Below are positions 6,150 through 12,648 of a DNA stretch of 12,648 nt, piece after piece. This DNA is from Rhizosphaericola sp047606825 (GTDB taxonomy: Bacteria > Bacteroidota > Bacteroidia > Chitinophagales > Chitinophagaceae): the NCBI GenBank assembly GCA_047606825.1, contig JASGDY010000020.1, positions 1 to 12,648 on the forward strand. The letters are read 5' to 3'. The notes beneath the pieces are model-generated. The model ran no database searches, was not told the origin of the DNA, and was given only the letters and a program-made list of their open reading frames with translations. How positions within the stretch are numbered: the first letter of the stretch is position 1; the number at the start of each line of letters is the position of its first letter. The position numbers and the translations under genes were made by a program.

Positions 6150-7529
6150 CTAATAACCATCATTTTGCGTCAAGCTGGGATTAAGTATAATCTGTGCATA
6201 AGGAATCGGCATCCAGACCGCCGTGGAAGTCCAGGTCGTTTTTTTGGTACCTAATACTGAATTGGCAAGCCCCCAGCGTTTCAGGTCAAACCACCGCTGT
6301 CCAAACTCCCCAAACAGTTCCTTGTTGCGCTGGTCGATAATCTCGTTCAGCACCGCAGTGGTCGTACTGCCTGTAAAGTTGGACAGACCCGCCCGGCTCC
6401 TAATGACATTGATATCGGTAATGGCGGACGACAAATCGCCGGAAAGCAACTCCGCCTCTGCCCTGATGAGATAAACTTCCGAAAGGCGCAGAAACACATT
6501 GTATTCGTTTCCTGCCGTTGCCGAATACAGTTTATATTTGTAGTTGCGGTAGTACTTTGTACTATTGTACGTCGTGGAATCAATCCATGTTGTTTTTCGC
6601 AAATCACCATCGTCAAAAGAGTTTGCCAATGCCGAATCCACCACGTAAGTAGGCGGTGCCACGGTCGCCGTCGATGACGATGTTCTATAGCTGGTGCTGA
6701 ACGAAGAATAGCCATAAGTCGTCGCAAACTGGAGTATTGTTTCGGAGCTGGAATAGATAAACGCATTGGCGGGTGTTGCCAATGTGTAGGTCCCAGAATT
6801 GATGACTTTGCTCGCCTCAGTAATCGCACTGGCATAATTCTTTTGGTATAGATATACCCTCGCCAGCAGTGCAGCCGCCGCCCATTTGTTGGCTCTAATC
6901 TTATAAGTAGATGTACCGGTATAAGTTGTGGACAGTTTGCTCTCGGCATCGACTAAGTCGGAGACGACCTGAGCGTAAATCGTAGCCGAATCTGAACTGC
7001 CGATTTCCGCATTCTCCAGTGCCTCTGATGTCGTTACCAATGGTACTTTACCAAAGAAATTGGCCATGTTGAAATACAACCATCCCCGTATGAACTTTGC
7101 CTCGCCCAATAGTTGGTTCTTGACAGAATCCACAAGCGTAGTAGATGCCGTCAGCCCGTCAATGGCTTGGTTGGCATACCTGATAACCGTATAGGGATAC
7201 AACCACAGATAGTTGGCAACGTAACTGTTCTCGATACCTACGGTGTTCTGTTCAAATTGCAGTATTTCGTCCGTGGAGCCTGTATAGTGCATCTCATCGC
7301 TGCTGATGTCCGCCAAAAAAGTAAAGTTTTGTAAAGTATAAGTGGTGGGATAATAGGAATACAGGGCGGCTATGGCACTATTGGCGGTCCCGGATTCCAG
7401 AAAAACATTGTCAGAAGAATATAAATTGGGACTTAAATCAATCTCGACATATTTCTTACAACCCCAGAATGTGGACAACAGTAATACTGCTGTCATGTAT
7501 TTTATTGATTTATTGCTATTTAGACGCAT
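6150..7529 (-). CDS. SusD/RagB-like nutrient-binding outer-membrane lipoprotein
   Basis: This 459-residue protein is at the short end of the SusD family. The signal peptide runs to Cys24 (STFWGCKKY), the lipidation site; Phe and Trp just before Gly-Cys make a slightly unusual lipobox. Family hallmarks appear in order: YLWLYPYTVIRYANQAIDGL, the TPR segments EAKFIRGWLYFNMANFFGKVPLV and ANKWAAAALLARVYLYQKNY, LRLSEVYLIRAEAELLSGD, and the C-terminal IIDQRNKELFGEFGQRWFDLKRWG. The protein ends in NPSLTQNDGY, typical of the family. SusD proteins sit on the cell surface and act as a lid over their SusC transporter. The gene follows susC after only 12 bp, which strongly supports translation from one message. 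The ligand cannot be read from the sequence. Confidence 0.96.
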   Translation of the reverse strand: MRLNSNKSIKYMTAVLLLSTFWGCKKYVEIDLSPNLYSSDNVFLESGTANSAIAALYSYYPTTYTLQNFTFLADISSDEMHYTGSTDEILQFEQNTVGIENSYVANYLWLYPYTVIRYANQAIDGLTASTTLVDSVKNQLLGEAKFIRGWLYFNMANFFGKVPLVTTSEALENAEIGSSDSATIYAQVVSDLVDAESKLSTTYTGTSTYKIRANKWAAAALLARVYLYQKNYASAITEASKVINSGTYTLATPANAFIYSSSETILQFATTYGYSSFSTSYRTSSSTATVAPPTYVVDSALANSFDDGDLRKTTWIDSTTYNSTKYYRNYKYKLYSATAGNEYNVFLRLSEVYLIRAEAELLSGDLSSAITDINVIRSRAGLSNFTGSTTTAVLNEIIDQRNKELFGEFGQRWFDLKRWGLANSVLGTKKTTWTSTAVWMPIPYAQIILNPSLTQNDGY

Positions 7530-7541
7530 TTGTAATCTTTT

Positions 7542-10500
7542 TTAAAATGAACAATTGATACCAAAAACAATGGTTCTCAACTGCGGAAGAGCAATATACG
7601 TTCCCGTGCCGAGTGACGAACCCGTGCCGGATACCGTGGTGTTGGGGTCGTAGACAAACTTCTGCTTTTTCCACGTATAGAGATTCTGTCCCTGTGCGTA
7701 TACCGACAAGTTGGTAATATTCAGTTTGCGCAGCCATTTCTTGGGTACAGAATACGAAATATTGACGTTCCTCAGTTTGAGATAAGAGGCATCTCCCCAG
7801 TTATAATCAGAACTTGCCAGAGTGGAGTAAAGGCTGCTATAGCTTGCGGATGCTTTTGGGAAATAGGCATCGGTATTGGTCGATGTCCACCTGTCCAAAA
7901 GAGCCGTTGACTGGTTGGTCATTGCATATCCATAAGGATTGTAGTTGGTTGTCAACGTGGCATTTTTAGTTCCGTATCTATGCACATACTGGAACGAAAA
8001 GTCAAGCGTGACACCGCAATAGCTAAACGTATTGGTAATACCGCCAAAAGAAGGCTTACCGTATTTCGCTACGTACCTGTCGTTGGCATAAGTAATACTA
8101 CCGTCGCCGTCCATATCTTCAAACTGCGGCAGACCCGTCGTTGCATTGGGACCGATATAATGGTACGCCATTTTTAGATTGGTCGGTTGTCCGATGACGT
8201 AGGAACTACTGTAATAAAATTTGTCCTTATCCTTGAAATCCAATAGTTTGTTATTGATAGTCGTCCAATTGATGCTGGTCGTCCAGGAAAAGTTACCCGT
8301 AATAATATTCTTGGTGGTCAATTCGAATTCAAAACCCTTATTTTGAACCAATCCGTTCAGGTTACCTAAATACGTGCTGCTGCCGACCTGTGTAGGAAGT
8401 GTGACATAAGTCAACATTTTCGACTGCCGATTGCGGTAATAGTCGGATTTCAACATAATCCTATCCTTAAGAAAACCCAGTTCCAGACCGATGTCCAGCT
8501 TCTTCACCGTTTCCCATTGCAGGTCGGGATTGGGAATATTGGTCGGATATAGGATAGTCGTCCCGCCGTAGCTGTAGGTAGAACTACCGATGCTGTATGT
8601 GCTTGCATACCGATAGTCGGTAATCTGGTCGTTACCCGTAAGACCATAACTACCTCTTAATTTTGCAAAACTGATGACCGGGATGTTTTGCATGAAGTGT
8701 TCCTCTGTAATAATCCATGCCGCACCGACTGCACCAAAATTGCCGAACTTGTGATTAGAACCGAATCTGGACGAACCATCGCGGCGGAAAGTGGCATTCA
8801 ACAGATATTTACCTTCCCAGTCATAATTGAGTCGCCCGAAGAACGCATTGTACTTATACAGTGAATAGTTGTTGTAAGTCACCGTAACCGTCGAAGCATT
8901 GCCAATAGCCGTTATCATCGATGCGGACGCAAATCCTGTACCAAGTAATGTGACACCTGTAGCGTTACTTTGTTGGAATGTAGTACCAACGAGTGCGGAC
9001 AATTTGCCTTTGCTAATCTTGGTGATATATTCTGCCTGTGGTTCCAAAATATAGTTCTCGTTGGAATTGTCCGCATAAGTCAGTGAGTTGGAGGTCGTAC
9101 TGGTCGAGTTGACCGCACTGGCAGGAGTGACCACCATTTGCTTTAGCTGCGTTTTCGTGTAGCCGCCATTAAGTTTGACGGACAAAGAAGGCAGGATTTT
9201 GTAGGACAGATTCACATTAGTAATAAGATTGTTGGACTTATTGGTGCTTGTCCTTTGGAAGTAGGACAGAGGATTGGTTGACGTCCAGTTCAAGTTGCCC
9301 AATGAATCATACAACGGATAGTTTGGTGCCAAAGCATAAATACCTGCCAAGTCTGTCGTGGGCAAAAAGGTTTTCATGTACGTATAGGATGCGGAGGCAT
9401 CAATGCTGAACCTGCCATTGGCACTTTTGTGTCCGGCATTTAACCTGTTGGAAAAGGTTTGGGCATTAAAATCATTGCCGTATACTGTCCCCTGGTTTCT
9501 GTAATCCGTCGTAAACAAAAAAGTGTTGTTGCCATTGCCGCCGGATATCGTTGTACCGATTTTACTGTTGCGCGCCGTATGTCCGATGAGGAATTTTTGC
9601 CAGTCGGTATAGTCCGTCTGCGACCAAACCAGCAGGTCAGGCGCAGTGGTAGTCGTAGGCGTGACACTCGCATTAGTAAAGGCTTCCTGACGCATGGCAA
9701 GGTATTGCTCCGTATTCATCATGGGAATATATGCACCGACTTTTCCGAAACCGGTAGAGGCATTCACATTGACGCTTGTTCTTCCGGCAGAACCTTTTTT
9801 GGTCGTTATGAGGATAACGCCGTTGGCACCTCTGGAGCCATAGATGGCTGTCGCATCGGCATCTTTCAGTACATCTATCCGCAATATGTCTTCCGGAGCT
9901 ATCAGGCTAAACGGGCTAACGCCACCATTGGAGCCAAATGAGCCGTATGAATTGAGGTTGTCCGAAGCAGGGGAACCTCCGTTGAAGAGTGTAAACGGCA
10001 CACCGTCAATGACGTATAAGGGTAACGAACCTCCGCTGGAAAGCGTGTTGTTTGCTCCACGGATGCTGACCCTGACCGCAGCACCCGGCAAGCCGTTGTC
10101 TTGCGTCAACTCTACGCCCGGCATAGCTCCCTGCAGTGCCAGCAAAGGGTTGTCAATCGGTTGTCTTTCAATGATATCGGACGTAATGGAAGACACTGCA
10201 CCTGTATTTTTTCTCTTAGTGGTCTTGCCATATCCTACAATGACGACTTCATCCAACCCGCTGTCCTTTTCCTTCAGCACAAAACTAAGAATTTCGCTTT
10301 TTGTCGTTTTGTAGGATTGGTCCAGATATCCGGGATAGGAAACGATAATCGTCGCACCGTTGGGGACATTACCCAATATAAAATGCCCCGTCGTGTCGCT
10401 CATCGTGCCAAACGGTGTGCCAGGCACGACAATCGAAGCGGAACTCAGCGGTAAACCAGTGGCAGTTGTCACAGTACCCTGCAAAAGAAGTTTTTCTTCT

Positions 10501-10853
10501 TTTACATCGACATTTTTCCTGACGATATAGACAATCTTGTTCTGTATCCTGTAGGAAAGATTCGTCCCCTCAAGAGCTGCGCTGAGTGCGCCCTGCAACG
10601 TCTGCTGTGGTTTCCTGATGTCCAGCGATTTCTTTCCGTCCAGAAGCGCGTTGTCCCAGAGGAAGGAATAGCCTGTTTGTTTTTTCAAGTCCGCGAAGAA
10701 CTGCTCCACGGTGACCTGTTGTTGCTGCACAACCACTTTTTGTGCCTTTAGCTGGGGTGACACCAACAGGCTGCCTGCTCCCAAAACCGTACTCAGGCAC
10801 ACGCACCTGCCATAAACTGCAAGCCTCGACCAGAGTAGCCGATAGTCAATCAT
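7542..10853 (-). CDS. SusC/RagA-like TonB-dependent receptor with N-terminal STN signalling domain
   Basis: The protein has 1103 residues counted from the ATG at 10853. The signal peptide ends near LKAQ (residues 35-38). Residues 39-113 form an STN (secretin/TonB N-terminal) domain, with VTVEQFFADLKKQTGYSFLW and LSYRIQNKIVYIV. A carboxypeptidase-regulatory-like domain spans about 122-195. The TonB box-like DEVVIVGYG is at 201-209. A plug with VSIRGANNTL, PLYVIDGVP, IDVLKDADATAIYGSRGANGVI follows to about 351, and a beta-barrel runs to the terminal Phe, as expected for BAM-inserted proteins. Function: energised import across the outer membrane with its SusD partner. The STN domain marks it as a transducer that signals substrate occupancy to a FecR-type anti-sigma, and such a gene lies directly upstream. 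A TTG at 10865 would add four residues and is less likely. The substrate is unknown. Confidence 0.96.
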   Translation of the reverse strand: MIDYRLLWSRLAVYGRCVCLSTVLGAGSLLVSPQLKAQKVVVQQQQVTVEQFFADLKKQTGYSFLWDNALLDGKKSLDIRKPQQTLQGALSAALEGTNLSYRIQNKIVYIVRKNVDVKEEKLLLQGTVTTATGLPLSSASIVVPGTPFGTMSDTTGHFILGNVPNGATIIVSYPGYLDQSYKTTKSEILSFVLKEKDSGLDEVVIVGYGKTTKRKNTGAVSSITSDIIERQPIDNPLLALQGAMPGVELTQDNGLPGAAVRVSIRGANNTLSSGGSLPLYVIDGVPFTLFNGGSPASDNLNSYGSFGSNGGVSPFSLIAPEDILRIDVLKDADATAIYGSRGANGVILITTKKGSAGRTSVNVNASTGFGKVGAYIPMMNTEQYLAMRQEAFTNASVTPTTTTAPDLLVWSQTDYTDWQKFLIGHTARNSKIGTTISGGNGNNTFLFTTDYRNQGTVYGNDFNAQTFSNRLNAGHKSANGRFSIDASASYTYMKTFLPTTDLAGIYALAPNYPLYDSLGNLNWTSTNPLSYFQRTSTNKSNNLITNVNLSYKILPSLSVKLNGGYTKTQLKQMVVTPASAVNSTSTTSNSLTYADNSNENYILEPQAEYITKISKGKLSALVGTTFQQSNATGVTLLGTGFASASMITAIGNASTVTVTYNNYSLYKYNAFFGRLNYDWEGKYLLNATFRRDGSSRFGSNHKFGNFGAVGAAWIITEEHFMQNIPVISFAKLRGSYGLTGNDQITDYRYASTYSIGSSTYSYGGTTILYPTNIPNPDLQWETVKKLDIGLELGFLKDRIMLKSDYYRNRQSKMLTYVTLPTQVGSSTYLGNLNGLVQNKGFEFELTTKNIITGNFSWTTSINWTTINNKLLDFKDKDKFYYSSSYVIGQPTNLKMAYHYIGPNATTGLPQFEDMDGDGSITYANDRYVAKYGKPSFGGITNTFSYCGVTLDFSFQYVHRYGTKNATLTTNYNPYGYAMTNQSTALLDRWTSTNTDAYFPKASASYSSLYSTLASSDYNWGDASYLKLRNVNISYSVPKKWLRKLNITNLSVYAQGQNLYTWKKQKFVYDPNTTVSGTGSSLGTGTYIALPQLRTIVFGINCSF

Positions 10854-10946
10854 CCTTTTTTCCAAGTTAAAAAAAATTTAAGTAGTGAATATCAAAAAGA
10901 GACCTTAAGAGACAATGTTATACTTGGTACGCGATAAAATGTGTAT

Positions 10947-11051
10947 TTCAACCTCACCCCCGCCTCCTCTCCCAAGTGAGAGGGGTGTAGCGAATCTTAA
11001 TACTCCGCGTCTCCCCTCTCACTTGGGAGAGGGGGCGGGGGTGAGGTTGAA
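10947..11051. repeat. Long hairpin repeat (39-bp arms) between fecR and susC
   Basis: The arm at 10947-10985 is complementary to 11013-11051 with one mismatch, around a 27-nt loop. The arms are rich in CCTCACCCCCGCC and CTCTCCCAAGTGAGAGG, far more G+C-rich than the surrounding intergenic DNA, which suggests an inserted repeat. Sequences of the type CCTCACCCCCnnCCCCTCTC are, from memory, multi-copy intergenic repeats in Bacteroidetes. It starts 94 bp upstream of the susC start and ends 18 bp from the fecR stop. Any fecR-susC read-through RNA would fold a very strong stem here. Confidence 0.9.
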
Positions 11052-11068
11052 TAAAACGGTCTATTCCA

Positions 11069-12271
11069 CTATTTTACCCCCTGTACGCCATATTGTGCAC
11101 TGACACGTATCGTGTTTCCTTCCAGCACACAGTGGAGACCGTAGGAATTGAAGACATCCAGAATGTCTTCCAGGGGGAGGTTCTTGTCCAGGATGCCGTT
11201 TAATTTTATGCTGGGTACGTTACCTATGTATTTTACTTTCACGTTGTACCAGCGGCTGATTTCGTTGAATATGGAGGGTGCGTCTTCCTGGTCCAAGAAT
11301 ATCTGGCCATTTTTCCAGGCGAGGACGCTTTCGCTTTGTGGAAGTTCCTTGACCGCGATTTTTTTGTTGACGAGAATCTGTTGCCGGGGCTTCAGCAAAA
11401 TGGATTTATCGGCATGGGTGTATTCGATGGAACCCTCGAGCAAAGTACACGTGACCGTCCCGTCTTCTGCATAGTCCTTGACGTTGAAATGTGTGCCGAG
11501 CACGCGGATGGTTCCGGCACTTCCCTTATCGTTCACGACATGGACGACAAATGGAAGCCTTTTGCCGTTGGTATCCGTTTTCTTGGCGACCTCAAAATAG
11601 CCTTCGCCCGACAAGTAGAGTTCCCTGCTGTTTGCTGCAAAACTGGCGGGAAACCTTAGTTTGCTGTTGGCATTGAGCCACACTTTGGTGCCGTCGGGAA
11701 GCGTCGTCTCGATGTTGCGCGATTCCTTGGTGTGCAGGGAAAAATAAGCATTGGGTAAGGACGCGTTGTCGGTGAACCGTATCTCCGACACGACATCCTT
11801 TTTGGTTGCGGCTTGGATATGCGCACCTTGCCAATCTTTATGGAAAGGCAAGGAGTCGATGTTGATTTCCTGTCCGTTGGACAAGGTCAGCAAGGCTGTG
11901 CCTTTGCCTAGGTTCTTTGTGGAATAGGCCAAAGAGGATTGTTCTTTATGGGAAAAAACAATCCAATATACAGCCGTAAACAGCACCCCGGTCAATACGG
12001 CAGCAGAAAGGTAGGTCCACGATTTTCTGTTTGTAAAAGGGCGTTTTTGGGGTACATTCTCCGTGGAAAATATTTTGGCAAGGATGGCATCGCTTTTTTG
12101 CGGGTGCAGTTTGGAGGCATGGGAATCCTCGCGCGTATATTCCGCCGCGACCTTTTCCCAAAACGGGCTTTCATCCGCCTGTTGCCTGACCAACTCCCAG
12201 AACAGATGAAGTTCGTCTGCGGAGATGGCGCTGTCAAGGTATTTTTTGTATAAGGCGTCCAATTGGTCCAT
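11069..12271 (-). CDS. FecR-family anti-sigma factor with DUF4974 C-terminal domain
   Basis: This 400-residue single-pass inner-membrane protein has a cytoplasmic N-terminal part (residues 1-84) that would bind an ECF sigma factor. It carries LYKKYLDSAISADELHLFWELV, typical of Bacteroidetes FecR proteins. One transmembrane helix lies at about 85-107. The periplasmic FecR domain spans about 183-300, with LPDGTKVWLNANSKLRFP, GEGYFEVAK, RVLGTHFNVKDYAEDGTVTCTLLEGS and LKPRQQ. A C-terminal STN-like DUF4974 domain covers about 325-393, with VLAWKNGQIFLD, IFNEISRWYNVKVKY and ILDVFNSYGLHCVLEGNTIRV. Known role of the family: receive a signal from the STN domain of the TonB receptor and release or activate the sigma factor. 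The STN-bearing susC is next downstream. The expected sigma gene is not found within the 377 bp upstream. The ATG at 12271 gives a full-length N-terminus. Confidence 0.96.
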   Translation of the reverse strand: MDQLDALYKKYLDSAISADELHLFWELVRQQADESPFWEKVAAEYTREDSHASKLHPQKSDAILAKIFSTENVPQKRPFTNRKSWTYLSAAVLTGVLFTAVYWIVFSHKEQSSLAYSTKNLGKGTALLTLSNGQEINIDSLPFHKDWQGAHIQAATKKDVVSEIRFTDNASLPNAYFSLHTKESRNIETTLPDGTKVWLNANSKLRFPASFAANSRELYLSGEGYFEVAKKTDTNGKRLPFVVHVVNDKGSAGTIRVLGTHFNVKDYAEDGTVTCTLLEGSIEYTHADKSILLKPRQQILVNKKIAVKELPQSESVLAWKNGQIFLDQEDAPSIFNEISRWYNVKVKYIGNVPSIKLNGILDKNLPLEDILDVFNSYGLHCVLEGNTIRVSAQYGVQGVK

Positions 12272-12399
12272 AAAACTGCGATTACACCTATACTACGTCA
12301 TTGCCCGATGGATATAACTAGTGTATGTGAAATTTTTTTTAATTTTTTCCTAAAGGGAACAAAATGAATTATGCTCGACGCAGGATAAAAATGAACAGC

Positions 12400-12472
12400 C
12401 CCCGTCATTCCCGCGTAGGTGGGAACCTGATGTACGATGCATGAGATTCCCGCCTACGCGAGAATGACGGGG
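12400..12472. repeat. CGTCATTCCCGC inverted repeat (REP/MITE-like)
   Basis: The arm at 12400-12425 pairs with 12447-12472 over 26 positions with two mismatches, around a 21-nt centre. The motif GTCATTCCCGCGTAGGTGGG and its partner match the widely distributed ATTCCCGC...GCGGGAAT class of intergenic repeats known from many bacteria; Neisseria dRS3 elements have a similar core. Recognition is by pattern from memory. It lies 128 bp upstream of fecR. Confidence 0.8.
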
Positions 12473-12545
12473 AGGTACTTATTGCTTATTTAATGTGAGT
12501 TCGGGTTAATAAAAAGTCATAATAATTTGATTTTAAATAAGTTAT

Positions 12546-12571
12546 GTTCTTTTGCCTTGATGCAAAAGAAC
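12546..12571. repeat. GTTCTTTTGC hairpin
   Basis: GTTCTTTTGC at 12546-12555 and GCAAAAGAAC at 12562-12571 form a perfect 10-bp stem around CTTGAT. No T-tract follows on the + strand. The surrounding AT-rich sequence up to the window edge has the look of a dispersed Bacteroidetes intergenic repeat, but this cannot be shown from one copy. Confidence 0.5.
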
Positions 12572-12648
12572 CAAAAAATCAAGACTGTATTGAATTAACT
12601 AAAAATCAACGCATAAGTCGGAAATAAAAGAAACTCACTCCGCTTCGC

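Larger units (their letters stand above)
12272..12648. other. Gene-free region upstream of fecR
   Basis: No convincing coding sequence is present. Adjacent to the fecR start, 12331-12352 is an A/T tract (T-runs on the + strand, A-runs on the minus) that could belong to the fecR promoter or leader; no clear -33/-7 pair was found. Further out are a CGTCATTCCCGC-type inverted repeat (12400-12472) and a 10-bp-stem hairpin (12546-12571). A frame open from the right edge on the minus strand ends after 17 codons in SLIFS-type low-information sequence and is not called as a gene. Confidence 0.6.

Noticed and set aside
10854..10865. TTG at 10865 as start of the SusC-like receptor
   Set aside because: An ATG four codons later gives the same signal peptide, and nothing favours the rarer start codon.
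12598..12648. Partial minus-strand gene entering from the right edge
   Set aside because: Only 17 codons precede a stop, and the reading shows no domain. The sequence is more like a dispersed intergenic repeat.
1..12648. tRNA, rRNA or known riboswitch
   Set aside because: No cloverleaf with a GTTCRA arm, no rRNA core sequence and no recognisable aptamer motif were seen by eye in the gaps. A covariance-model search was not possible.

Overview
The window comes from a Bacteroidetes genome, most likely a Sphingobacteriia/Chitinophagia-type environmental member. The evidence is a SusC/SusD pair, a FecR-type anti-sigma factor with the Bacteroidetes C-terminal domain, a TPR-thioredoxin of the TlpA kind, lipoproteins and Sec-exported proteins, no Shine-Dalgarno-like sequences, and AT-rich intergenic DNA full of short palindromes. 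No rRNA, tRNA, transposase, integrase or CRISPR array was seen. The taxonomic call is inference from gene families.

Left half (about 1-4403, + strand). Two copies of a 117-bp sequence in inverted orientation (31-147 and 4287-4403, one mismatch) enclose about 4.1 kb. Each copy is an array of four perfect-stem hairpins in the order 23, 17, 17 and 23 bp, separated by spacers of exactly 8 nt. Inside are a broken chimeric gene (261-495), a YD-repeat-like lipoprotein (666-1544), two tandem paralogous secreted proteins with a carboxypeptidase-regulatory-like beta-sandwich (1654-2310 and 2380-3021), and a YiiG/DUF3829-like lipoprotein (3120-4073). All point the same way and all carry export signals, so this is an envelope or surface gene block. 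Its function is not recognised.

Right half (4510-12271, - strand). Read on the minus strand, the order is a FecR-like anti-sigma factor, a SusC-like TonB-dependent receptor with an N-terminal STN signalling domain, a SusD-like substrate-binding lipoprotein and a TPR-TlpA thioredoxin. A good intrinsic terminator follows at 4453-4491. This is a nutrient-uptake module controlled by trans-envelope signalling: the receptor's STN domain would contact FecR, which would control an ECF sigma factor. The sigma gene is not in the 377 bp upstream of fecR. No glycoside hydrolase or other carbohydrate enzyme is present, so the substrate is unknown.

The two halves converge at 4074-4509, where a palindrome after the last + strand stop, the right hairpin array and the minus-strand terminator lie together. 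Intergenic DNA across the window holds several unrelated palindromic repeat types: the hairpin arrays, a GAGACGCAC palindrome, a 39-bp-arm hairpin between fecR and susC, and a 26-bp-arm CGTCATTCCCGC-type hairpin. The paired four-hairpin arrays are the most unusual structure here.
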